Shown: piece after piece, positions 20,038 to 29,838 of the stretch
Position numbering within the stretch: the first letter of the stretch is position 1
How the letters are laid out: every line of letters begins with the position of its first letter
Assembly (NCBI GenBank): GCA_937929835.1
Contig: CALFUU010000021.1
Span: 1 to 64,000 of the forward strand
Direction: 5' to 3'
DNA: 64,000 bases
Source: an uncultured Saprospiraceae bacterium
GTDB taxonomy: Bacteria > Bacteroidota > Bacteroidia > Chitinophagales > Saprospiraceae
The notes under the pieces: generated by a model
Databases searched by the model: none
What the model saw: the letters and a program-made list of their open reading frames with translations, nothing else
What the model was told of the DNA's origin: nothing
Position numbers and translations under genes: made by a program

Positions 20038-23000
20038 CTAATTCATAATGATCACTTTCTCTGTATCTGTACGGCCATCATTTCTCAAGATTCTGATGAT
20101 ATACATACCTCCATTGAGATCTGATACATCCGTTCTTGATCGTTCCTCTATCTCAATATTTCGCAGCTTTTGACCTGATTGGCTGTATAAGCTGATTTGC
20201 GTTACTTCAGAAACATCATTTATTTCAAGATTCATCACTTGCGATACTGGGTTAGGATAGATCCTTACTTCCAGAGGCGATGCGTCTTGAGTAGTTTCAG
20301 TTTCTATTGTCTCTAGTTCTGTTGTTGCTAGAATTTCTGTAGTCACAATTACTGGCTCTACTTCTTCTGTATGACTTGTAACAAGTGCTGTGAGTTCGAT
20401 TGGATCATTGATGACCAAGGCAGACTTGGTATCTGTGTCTTCTGGCTTCAATGTGCCATTGACAACATTGATACAGTAGTCTTCTGTCTCACCATATAGA
20501 TATGTTCCACAAGGACTCGTTGCATAACCACCTAATTTGGTTATCACTCTCATTGCACAAGTGCCATTAGGTATACCTGCTGGAATTGTAATGCCTCCAG
20601 TAATAGTCCCAGCTCCAGCGCCATAAGCGACAAACTCTAGGTTGTCCTCGAAGTCCCCATCTTGGTTGAAATCTATCCAACAAGTCCAGTACATCGTATG
20701 ACTCTTTCCGCCACCAAAACCAGGATGGAATTCTATCGGTACAAACAGTCCAGGTTCTATTTCTGTACATATCGAGCTGTAGTTTCCGTAGCCACCATCA
20801 TTACCAGAAGTATTGTTGATATCACCAAAGACACATTGGTCTATGTAACCGAAAGTAGAAATCAGGCCTGATGATGCACATGGTGCAGTATTACAAGCAC
20901 CTACTGTGATGTCGAAGCTACAAGTCTCAGTTGACCCGCAAGGATCATTAACTGTGTAGGTCACGGTGTATGTTCCCTCTGGATTAACGCTTCCTGGTGC
21001 TGGGCCTGCAGTCTGCGTGATCGTTGTACAAGGTATCTCCAAGATGTACTCAAGTGAGTAGTGATTGTATTGATCGTTCCATTCTCCTGTGCTCAACATC
21101 TCCACATAGTCTTGACTATTATTGAAGTTGTTAGGCTGACCAGGGAACCAGTTTGTATAATCTACTGGATCTTCATTGCACCATTCATACTGTCCTTCAG
21201 CATTCACATCTGTCAGACCTATCCACGCTGATGATATAGAGAGTTGGTCCGCAATGAATTCATTTTCCTCAAAGCTGTTAACGTCCGCGAGGAAACCACC
21301 ATTCGCCTCACACACAGTCTTAGCTACTGGCCAAGTTGCCGGTGCAGTAGAGCAGTAGTAATGAGAACCATTAAAGTTACCCATATAGATAAATCCTGTG
21401 ATCGGACTACCTACAGTACATGTTGTACACGCCGTCGTATATGTCGGTGGTGTCCAATTAGCTGGCTCACCACACGCTACAGTTATATTCGATGGACAGT
21501 TATTGAATCCGGAATTACCTGCCGTACAATCCACTTGTATATCGAAGCTACATTCTGCTGCAGTGCCACAAGCATCCGTAAGCGTATAAGTGACAGTTGT
21601 TAATCCACAAGGGAAAGTGTCGCCACTATTATGTGTACTCGTCAATGTTGCAGTACCACAAGCATCTGTGATATTCGGTGCAGTCCACGTAACTGGTGTG
21701 TTGTCTCCGATAACAGTTACGTCTGCTGGACAAGCTCCGAGTGTAGGTACTACATTTTCTATAGTTATAATCTGTGTACAGCTGTCTTGATATCCTATAC
21801 CTTCTTGCAAGTCTACTAAGAATGATCTCTCTATAGTTGCCTCTCCAGTACAAGTACCTGTTGCAATTAGAGAATCTGTATGTGTCACCACGATGTCGAT
21901 ACATAGTGGGAAGGCTATGAAGGTGGCGTCTCCTGTCGTGGCTGGTGTGATATCACTTCCGATACACACTGTCACATCATCAGGACATACGGCTATAGGC
22001 GCTATGTCACAAACATCGCTACAAGAGACGATGATGTCAAAGCTGCACGTTGCTGTGTTGCCACAGTTATCTGTTGCTGTGTAAGTTACTGTAGTCGTCC
22101 CTTCGTCAAAGATATCTCCTGAGGCTACCAAGTTGCCATTTTGATCAGTAGCAACGAGTGTCGTTGTACTACAATCATCTGAAACAGTTGGTATTTCCCA
22201 AGTCGCTACCGCTGAGCAAATAGTACCTTGTCCAGTTCCTCCTCCCGGAGTACCAGAACCCGTACCAGAACCCGTACCTCCACCAGTGCCTGTCATATCA
22301 GATCCTAAGAGGATTAAGCCGATCGGACAGTTTGCAATCTCTGGAGCTGCTGTATCTACTAATTCTATTGTCTGTACACAACTGACTGTCAAGAGTGCAT
22401 CTTGAGGATCAGTTGCTGTAAATGTTCTTTCTATTACTTGTTCATTGATGCAAGGTCCTGTAGATACGACTACATCTGCAAAAGTCAATACTGGCGTAGC
22501 ACAAGCCGTTTCGCCTGCAACAACTATTGGCAGTCCTGTTACAGTTGTATCTGGTACTGTGCCATCTGGACAATCAACAAAGTTATCTGGACAAGTGATC
22601 AGTGGAGCAGCGCCACATACCTCACACTCTACAGTAACAGTAAAGCTTGCTGTACTTTGGTTGCCACAATCATCAGTCGCTGTACAAGTTACGGTCGTTG
22701 CACCTTGTCCAAAGGCTGTACCACTAGGGAAGTCGCACGTATAAGTGGCCGAACCACAATTGTCTGTAGTTGTCGGCGCTGACCAAGTCGCAATAGCCGT
22801 ACAATTAGGTCCTGAACCAGAGATCGTTAAATCCGCTGGGACATTGCTGATTGTTGGTGGCGTAGTATCTTCTAAGGTTATCGTTTGTACACAACTAGCA
22901 TTCAATCCTGAAGAAGGGTCAGTTGCTGTCCAGACTCTATCGATTTCAGTTGCCCCAGCACAAGGTCCTGTACTGTTCACTATGTCGAAGTGACTGATAG

Positions 23001-26000
23001 TTGGGTTAGCATTACAACCTGCTCCTGTATTATTTCCTACGGCCAACCCTGTGACTGAAGGCTGGGTAGAACCAGTAGGGCAGGCCACATAGTCCGCAGG
23101 ACAAGTGATTGTAGGTGTCGTATTACATCCAGCGCACAGCACGGTGATTGTAAAGCTAGCATTAGTAGAGTTTCCACAGTTATCAGTAGCGGTGTATATA
23201 GCGGTATATACCCCTTCGCTAAAGACACTACCATTTACATACTGACAGCCAGAGGATAAAATAGTACAGTTATCTGTTGCTGTTGGCTCTAACCAAGTTA
23301 CTGGAACATTACAGCCAGCAGCGACTCCAGTTACTGTAATGTCAGCTGGGACATTGGTCAATACTGGTGGGGTGTTATCGATAAGCGAGATAGTCTGTAC
23401 ACAAGTAGAATTGAGTCCAGAGTTGATATCTGTCGCCGTCCACGTTCTGCTTATTGTTTGGGCTCCAGCGCAGTTTCCTGTAGCAATCACTTGATCACTG
23501 TAAGTAACTGTCGGTGTTGCGCTACAGTTGGCTCCATTGTTATAGGCCGTTGCATATCCTGTTAGCGTAGGAGATGTACTAGCTGCTGGGCAAGCTGTGT
23601 AGTTTGGTGGACAAGCGACAACCGGTGGTGTATTACAACCTATACATTGTACCGTAACAATAAATGTAGAAGATGATTGATTGCCACAAGCATCTGTCGC
23701 TGTGTAAGTTACTGTCGTCTGACCTTGATTAAATATTGACCCTACAGAATAACTAGATGTCAATGTTACGGAACTACAGTTATCAAAAGCGGTAGGCGCA
23801 CTCCAGGTTACGGGAACCTGACAATTGGATCCTGTGCCTGTGACTATAATATTGTTAGGCATATTTGATATTGTCGGCGGAGTATTATCTCCCAGTGAGA
23901 TCACTTGGACACAACTATTTGTCAATCCTGAAGAAGGATCAGTTGCTGTCCACGTTCTTTCTATTTCCTTAGAGCCAAAGCAAGGACCTGTACTGACGAT
24001 AAGGTCAGTGAAATTGAGATTCGGGGTGCTGCTACAGTTAGCTCCTGTATTGGAAGCCCAAGCAAAACCTGTAACCGATGGACTACTAACTGTGTTAGCA
24101 CACGCTACATAGTTGGTAGGACAATTGATTGTCGGTGCAGTGTTACAACCAGCACATTGTACAGTTACTGTAAATGAACCGATAGCTGTATTGCCACAAG
24201 CATCTGTAGCGGTATAGGTTACTGTAGTTGTGCCTTCTGCAAATGCATATCCACTAGGATAGCTAGATGTCATCGTCGGTGTACCACAATTATCACTTGC
24301 AGTAGGTATGGTCCAGTTGGCTATTACTTGACATCCTGATCCATTGCCAGCTAGTGTTAGGTTGGCAGGTAGATTATGTATGACAGGATTGACATTGTCT
24401 CCTAGAGTAATCGTCTGGACACAACTTGTAGTTAAGTTACTATTTGTATCATAGGCAACCCACGTTCTTTCTGTCACTGAAGCTCCTGCACATGGGCCAG
24501 ACGTAATCTGATTATCTGTAAAAGTTATAGATGGCATTCCAGAACAATTAGCTCCTGGTGCACCTGTTGCTACACCTGCGAAAGAAGGACTCGTATTGGA
24601 ACCTACACAAGCTGTATAATTAGCAGGACACGTCACTGATGGAGGTGCTGTACATTCTTCACAGTTTACCGTAACAGTAAATGAGGTCGTAGCAGAGTTT
24701 CCACAAAGGTCGAATGCAGTGTAAGTAACTGTTGTCGTGCCTTCTGAGAAGCTAGAACCATTTGTGCTGCTAGAAGTAACAAAATCAATACCGCAATTAT
24801 CGCTAGCTACTGGTGCATTCCAAGTGACTGGAACTTGACATCCTGTACCGATTCCAGTTACAATAATATTTCCTGGCACACTTGAGAATACAGGTAAGCT
24901 GTTGTCTTCGAGTGTAATGGTCTGTGTGCAATTTGCTGCAAGATTATTAGTCGGATCAGTAGCCATCCACAATCTTTGGATAACTTGTCCTCCAGCACAA
25001 GGGCCTGTAGAGACAATGTTATCTACGTGAGAGATAAATGGTGCACCACTACAATTTGGTCCTGATATGGCTCCAGTGGCTGTGCCTGCATTGATAGGTG
25101 CTATGTTACCATTGATGCAAGTCGTATAGCTTGCGGGACAGTTTATAGTTGGTGGAGTATTACAACCTTCACATTGTACAGTAATGGTGAATGAAGCTGT
25201 TGCAATATTGCCACAGTTATCAACTGCTGTATAGACAATTGTCGTCGTACCAGAAGAGAAAGTAATTCCACTTCCTATATTACTACTCAATGAAGCCAGG
25301 CCACAATCGTCTGTGGCAGTAGGCTCAGCCCAAGACACAGGTTCTTGACAACCAAAGCCAGAACCTGTCACCACAATATTATTCGGAATATTAGAAATAA
25401 CTGGAAGAGAATTATCCTCTAAGGTAATTAGTTGTACACAACTACTTTGCAATTTATTATCTGGATCAGTAGTGATCCACGTTCTTTCTATGACTTGTGC
25501 ACCTGCACAAGATCCAGTATGCACAACGACATCAGAGAAAGTTGTGTATGGAGTCCCTGAACAGTTGTCACCGTTTATAATACCAAAGGCAAAACCTGTC
25601 TCTAGAAAACTAGGTACCGTGCCATCAGCACAAGCTGTATAGTTTTCTGGACAAGAAATTGACGGTGGTGTTGTACAAGTTGTATTGATACAGTTTACAG
25701 TTACCGTAAATGATCCAGTAGCCACTTGACCGCAATTGTCTATTGCCGTATAAGTCACCGTCGTTGTTCCTTGGTCAAAGGTAGCTCCGGATGCAAAGTT
25801 GGATGTTAGAGAAGCTATGCCACAATCATCTGTTGCTGCAGGAGCTGTCCAGGTTGCCACAGCTTGACAGTTACTACCAGAAACTTCTAAGTTGATATTA
25901 CTTGGTAGATTATTGATTACAGGAATTGCATTATCCTGTAAGGTAATGGTCTGTATACACGAAGCAGATAAGTTGGCATTGTTCGGATCGTTGGCAATCC

Positions 26001-29000
26001 AAGTTCTATTGTATGTGCCCGCTCCAGTACACGTACTACTTCCATTGACCAATAAGTCAGAGAAAGTTAGTAGAGGCGTGCTACAGTTAGCATCACCAGG
26101 CATTGCAATGGCCAGACCTGTTATAGATGGATCTATTGCACCAGCTCCAGGACAAGCACTATAGTTGGCTGGACAAGAAATCGTTGGTGGCACAGAGCAC
26201 GTTGCGGCTACGCATTGTACAGTTACGGTAAATGACACTGTAGTCGTATTGTTACAATTATCCGTTGCTGTATAAGTTATCGTCGTCGTACCTTGAGGTA
26301 ATATATCTCCAGAATTAAAATTAGATACTACTGTATTGATACCGCAGTCGTCAGTCGCTGTAGGTGCTTCCCAAGTTGCAGCAGCAGTACAATTAGTTCC
26401 TGTTCCATTAAGTGTAAGATTGCCTGGTACATTTGAAAATACAGGCGCATTATTGTCTCCTAGTTCTATCACTTGTATACAAGTAGATATCTGTGCCGAG
26501 GTCAAATCAAAAGCTGTCCACGTTCTTTCAACTGTGTATGCACCATTGCAAGAACCGAATCCAGTAATCATATCACTGTAGAATACAAAGGGTGCACCGC
26601 AACCAGTTGCTCCTGGTGCAGAACTCGCAACACCTGAGACAGATGGAGAAGGTATCGATCCTCCTGCGCAACTGGCAAAGCTGTTAGGACAACTGATGAT
26701 AGGCGGCGTATTACATCCTTCAGCACAGAGTACTGTTACGTTAAAGCTGGCATTGGTGGTGTTGCCACACGCATCTGTTGCCGTATAAGTCACGCTCGTC
26801 GTTCCTTCAGAAAAATTATCTCCTGACTGTGCACTTGATGTAAGACTAGCTACGCCGCAACCATCTGTCGCTACAGGTTCCGTCCATTTTACCAAGACAT
26901 TGCAATTGTTTCCTGAGCCGTGTACTGTAAGATCTGTCGGAATATTAGTTAGTGTCGGTGCCGCTCCATCATCTTGTAGTGTCAGTGTTTGGACACAACT
27001 AGAAGTTAATCCTGATCCTGCATCTGTTGCAGTCCATGTTCTTTGTATAGTCTGTTCACCAGTACAGTTTCCAGTAGAAATAACTTGATCACTAAAGCTT
27101 ACTGTAGGCGTTCCACAATTTGTATCTGTGGCTATAGCGGTAGCACTTCCTGCGACTGAGGGATCTATCGATCCAGGGCAAGCGTTATAATTCGAAGGAC
27201 AAGTAATTGCTGGAGCTGCGTTACATGCGCAGTCTACTGTGACAGTAAAGCTCACAGTAGAAGTCTGCCCACAAGCATCTGCCGCAGTATAAGTTATTGT
27301 TGTCGTTCCTTGTGCAAAGAGAGAGCCACTAGGTTGTGTAGATACTAAAGTTATCACACCACAATTATCTGTAGCTACTGGTTCTGTCCAAGTCACATTT
27401 GCAGAACAAGAAGAACCTGATCCTAGTACTGTAATATTTTGAGGCACATTGCTGATGACAGGTGCCACAGTGTCATTTAGATTTATCGTTTGTACACAGC
27501 TACTGGTCAGTCCATTATTGTTCGGATCTGTCGCAGTCCATGTCCTTGTTATAGCCATAGCGCCTGTACAATTTCCAACAGGCGTAGCATTGACATCTGT
27601 AAAAGTTACTGCAGGTGTGCTACAGTTAGGGTCAGTTGTAGTAGCAGTTGCCACACCAGTTGTCGATGGGTCTGTATTGCCACCAAGACAAGCATTGATA
27701 TTGGCAGGACATACAATCTGTGGAACAGTGTTGCAGGCACAACCTACTGTCACTGTAAAGCTTACTGCAGTTGTATTGCCACAAGCATCAGAAGCTGTGT
27801 AAGTTACGGTCGTCGTTCCTTCAGCAAATAGAGATCCGCTAGATTGTGTAGATACTAGTGTCGCCACACCACAATTGTCAGTCGCTGATGGTTCTGACCA
27901 AGTCACCGTTGCAGAGCATCCTGATCCATTGCCGAGCACATTTATATTTTGAGGAACATTGGTGATGACGGGTGCAGAGGTGTCGTTGACATTAATTGTC
28001 TGTACACAACTGGTCAATAAACTATTGTTATTGGTTACGGTAGCGGACCACGTTCTCGTGATGATAGTCGCTCCTGTGCAACTTCCTGCGGGTGTAGACA
28101 CGACATCTGTAAAATTGATGGCCGGTGTACCACACGATGGATCTCCAGCGACAGCAGTTGCTAATCCAGTAAATGAAGGTGTCGTATTACTGCCGAGGCA
28201 CAAGTCCACATTTGCAGGACAAGTGATCACTGGTGGTGTACTGCAGATACAAGTCACTGTAACATTAAAAGCAAAAGTTGCCACATTGCCACAGTCATCC
28301 ACGGCTGTATAAGTGACTACTGTCATCCCTTCTGGAAATGAAGTTCCACTGGTATGTGTAGAGGTAACCGTTACGTTACAGTTGTCATTGACCGTTGGCT
28401 CTATCCAAGTTGCTATTGCGGTACAACTACTTCCTGTAGCGGATAACTGTATGGCACCAGGACCATTTGTGATTAGAGGATTACTTGTATCCGTAGAGGT
28501 AATCTGTTGTGTACAAGCAGCTGAGCCAGTTGGCACTGTTGCGTTCCAAGTTCTTTGTATGACAAATGCTCCTGTACAAGGACCAGTAGATATGGTTGCA
28601 TCTGTAAAGGTTACCGTCGGTGCAGGACAAGTACTACTTGCCATTGTCGCCGCTGCGGTACCAGTTGTCGCTGGACTAAAATCACCTCCTGGGCAAACGG
28701 TAGCCGCCTGCGGGCAGGTAATATTTGGTGCGGTACAACAACTTCCTGTGACTGTCACACTAAATGCGCAAGTGCGCTCATTTCCACATTGATCAGAGGC
28801 AGTATAGACAACTGGCGTTGTGCCACTTGTAAATGTAGCACCACTAAAATGTGTCGTTATAAAAAATTGAATGCCGCAATCGTCTTCGGCTGTAGGGACT
28901 GTCCAGATAGCGGTGCTGTCACAACTTACAGACAGGTCAAGGGTCAAGTCACTAGGACAGTTGATTATCGTAGGTGCTACATTGTCCTCTAAGAAAAGTG

Positions 29001-29388
29001 TCTGCTGACAAGTCGAATGTAGCTTAATACTGGCAGATCCTGGAGGGTAACTCGCCTCCCAAGTCCTGTGGACTATTTTGAGACAAGAAGTATTGCTGAC
29101 GATCTGATCAGTGAAGCTCACGACGGGTGTCGGGCAACTTGGGTCGCCAGGCATTGCTGTAGGAAATCCTGTATTGGTCGGATTTATATCATCTGAAGGG
29201 CAGCCCAGATAAGTGGGCGGACAGAATAATACCGGAGCAGTAAGGCACATGACAGAAAGGTCCATTTGAGCCTCTGGCACATCTGCATCAAAACAGAAAT
29301 TTTCATTTCCGCTGTCTGCTTTAGCTCCATAACTACAGAGGAGCAGCAAGCTCATGCAGAAGAAGATGTGGTAAATGTTTTTCATCAT
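20038..29388 (-). CDS. giant HYR-repeat cell-surface protein with C-type lectin and GEVED domains and T9SS type A sorting domain
   Basis: 3116 aa; signal peptide; about 15 repeats of 'C..PP.I.CP.NY.AC...TWSAPTATDNCG...GTTTVTYTATDACGN..SFTVTV'; lectin-like WIGLTDVNAEGQYEWCNEDPVDYTNWFPGQPNN; GEVED-like WIDFNQDGDFED; C-terminal IYPNPVSQVMNLEI...GMYIIRI...EKVIIMN. Confidence 0.93.
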   Translation of the reverse strand: MMKNIYHIFFCMSLLLLCSYGAKADSGNENFCFDADVPEAQMDLSVMCLTAPVLFCPPTYLGCPSDDINPTNTGFPTAMPGDPSCPTPVVSFTDQIVSNTSCLKIVHRTWEASYPPGSASIKLHSTCQQTLFLEDNVAPTIINCPSDLTLDLSVSCDSTAIWTVPTAEDDCGIQFFITTHFSGATFTSGTTPVVYTASDQCGNERTCAFSVTVTGSCCTAPNITCPQAATVCPGGDFSPATTGTAAATMASSTCPAPTVTFTDATISTGPCTGAFVIQRTWNATVPTGSAACTQQITSTDTSNPLITNGPGAIQLSATGSSCTAIATWIEPTVNDNCNVTVTSTHTSGTSFPEGMTVVTYTAVDDCGNVATFAFNVTVTCICSTPPVITCPANVDLCLGSNTTPSFTGLATAVAGDPSCGTPAINFTDVVSTPAGSCTGATIITRTWSATVTNNNSLLTSCVQTINVNDTSAPVITNVPQNINVLGNGSGCSATVTWSEPSATDNCGVATLVSTQSSGSLFAEGTTTVTYTASDACGNTTAVSFTVTVGCACNTVPQIVCPANINACLGGNTDPSTTGVATATTTDPNCSTPAVTFTDVNATPVGNCTGAMAITRTWTATDPNNNGLTSSCVQTINLNDTVAPVISNVPQNITVLGSGSSCSANVTWTEPVATDNCGVITLVSTQPSGSLFAQGTTTITYTAADACGQTSTVSFTVTVDCACNAAPAITCPSNYNACPGSIDPSVAGSATAIATDTNCGTPTVSFSDQVISTGNCTGEQTIQRTWTATDAGSGLTSSCVQTLTLQDDGAAPTLTNIPTDLTVHGSGNNCNVLVKWTEPVATDGCGVASLTSSAQSGDNFSEGTTSVTYTATDACGNTTNASFNVTVLCAEGCNTPPIISCPNSFASCAGGSIPSPSVSGVASSAPGATGCGAPFVFYSDMITGFGSCNGAYTVERTWTAFDLTSAQISTCIQVIELGDNNAPVFSNVPGNLTLNGTGTNCTAAATWEAPTATDDCGINTVVSNFNSGDILPQGTTTITYTATDNCNNTTTVSFTVTVQCVAATCSVPPTISCPANYSACPGAGAIDPSITGLAIAMPGDANCSTPLLTFSDLLVNGSSTCTGAGTYNRTWIANDPNNANLSASCIQTITLQDNAIPVINNLPSNINLEVSGSNCQAVATWTAPAATDDCGIASLTSNFASGATFDQGTTTVTYTAIDNCGQVATGSFTVTVNCINTTCTTPPSISCPENYTACADGTVPSFLETGFAFGIINGDNCSGTPYTTFSDVVVHTGSCAGAQVIERTWITTDPDNKLQSSCVQLITLEDNSLPVISNIPNNIVVTGSGFGCQEPVSWAEPTATDDCGLASLSSNIGSGITFSSGTTTIVYTAVDNCGNIATASFTITVQCEGCNTPPTINCPASYTTCINGNIAPINAGTATGAISGPNCSGAPFISHVDNIVSTGPCAGGQVIQRLWMATDPTNNLAANCTQTITLEDNSLPVFSSVPGNIIVTGIGTGCQVPVTWNAPVASDNCGIDFVTSSSTNGSSFSEGTTTVTYTAFDLCGNSATTSFTVTVNCEECTAPPSVTCPANYTACVGSNTSPSFAGVATGAPGANCSGMPSITFTDNQITSGPCAGASVTERTWVAYDTNSNLTTSCVQTITLGDNVNPVIHNLPANLTLAGNGSGCQVIANWTIPTASDNCGTPTMTSSYPSGYAFAEGTTTVTYTATDACGNTAIGSFTVTVQCAGCNTAPTINCPTNYVACANTVSSPSVTGFAWASNTGANCSSTPNLNFTDLIVSTGPCFGSKEIERTWTATDPSSGLTNSCVQVISLGDNTPPTISNMPNNIIVTGTGSNCQVPVTWSAPTAFDNCSSVTLTSSYSVGSIFNQGQTTVTYTATDACGNQSSSTFIVTVQCIGCNTPPVVACPPNYTACPAASTSPTLTGYATAYNNGANCSATPTVTYSDQVIATGNCAGAQTISRTWTATDINSGLNSTCVQTISLIDNTPPVLTNVPADITVTGVAAGCNVPVTWLEPTATDNCTILSSGCQYVNGSVFSEGVYTAIYTATDNCGNSTNASFTITVLCAGCNTTPTITCPADYVACPTGSTQPSVTGLAVGNNTGAGCNANPTISHFDIVNSTGPCAGATEIDRVWTATDPSSGLNASCVQTITLEDTTPPTISNVPADLTISGSGPNCTAIATWSAPTTTDNCGSATYTCDFPSGTAFGQGATTVTCTATDDCGNQSTASFTVTVECEVCGAAPLITCPDNFVDCPDGTVPDTTVTGLPIVVAGETACATPVLTFADVVVSTGPCINEQVIERTFTATDPQDALLTVSCVQTIELVDTAAPEIANCPIGLILLGSDMTGTGGGTGSGTGSGTPGGGTGQGTICSAVATWEIPTVSDDCSTTTLVATDQNGNLVASGDIFDEGTTTVTYTATDNCGNTATCSFDIIVSCSDVCDIAPIAVCPDDVTVCIGSDITPATTGDATFIAFPLCIDIVVTHTDSLIATGTCTGEATIERSFLVDLQEGIGYQDSCTQIITIENVVPTLGACPADVTVIGDNTPVTWTAPNITDACGTATLTSTHNSGDTFPCGLTTVTYTLTDACGTAAECSFDIQVDCTAGNSGFNNCPSNITVACGEPANWTPPTYTTACTTCTVGSPITGFIYMGNFNGSHYYCSTAPATWPVAKTVCEANGGFLADVNSFEENEFIADQLSISSAWIGLTDVNAEGQYEWCNEDPVDYTNWFPGQPNNFNNSQDYVEMLSTGEWNDQYNHYSLEYILEIPCTTITQTAGPAPGSVNPEGTYTVTYTVNDPCGSTETCSFDITVGACNTAPCASSGLISTFGYIDQCVFGDINNTSGNDGGYGNYSSICTEIEPGLFVPIEFHPGFGGGKSHTMYWTCWIDFNQDGDFEDNLEFVAYGAGAGTITGGITIPAGIPNGTCAMRVITKLGGYATSPCGTYLYGETEDYCINVVNGTLKPEDTDTKSALVINDPIELTALVTSHTEEVEPVIVTTEILATTELETIETETTQDASPLEVRIYPNPVSQVMNLEINDVSEVTQISLYSQSGQKLRNIEIEERSRTDVSDLNGGMYIIRILRNDGRTDTEKVIIMN
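21890..29260 (-). repeat. about 15 tandem ~165-aa (~500-bp) HYR-containing units
   Basis: Unit starts such as CNTPPTINCPASYTTC, CTAPPSVTCPANYTAC, CNTAPTINCPTNYVAC recur through the protein. Confidence 0.88.
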
Positions 29389-29838
29389 CGAGATTTTAAT
29401 AAGTGTTGTTTGTCTAGGTTGTTGATTGACCTGTATTGTTGGTCTATCATATTAACATGGCCTATACGTCACCACACTTTAGATAGCGTCCTAACCCGCT
29501 GCTCTAGGGCTGTTAAAAAATGCTTATGTATCCTTAATGAAACTTGAAATTGGTCAATATGGAGTACTCAATTAAAGTCGTAAGTAGCTGAATATCAATC
29601 CATTACAGGGTGTTTCTAGTTCTCATTCTATCTGAGACTAGTTGACATATTTTTTTTGCGAAATATGAGACAACAGATAAAAGTGGTCGCTGACTTTGGA
29701 GCCTTTAAAATTGCGCTGCCTTCACAGAAGAATTTTTTTTGAAATCTTCAATTAGACTTGATAATCAGGTAGTTGTGTATTTTAGCAGGCTTAACATCGG
29801 TGTGAAGATTATTTTCAATTCAACAGAAATACACAAGC

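Noticed and set aside
20567-28992. Numerous 60-160-aa plus-strand and alternate-frame ORFs inside the giant HYR gene
   Set aside because: Shadow ORFs repeating with the HYR unit; the long minus-strand frame with signal peptide and sorting domain is clearly the coding one.
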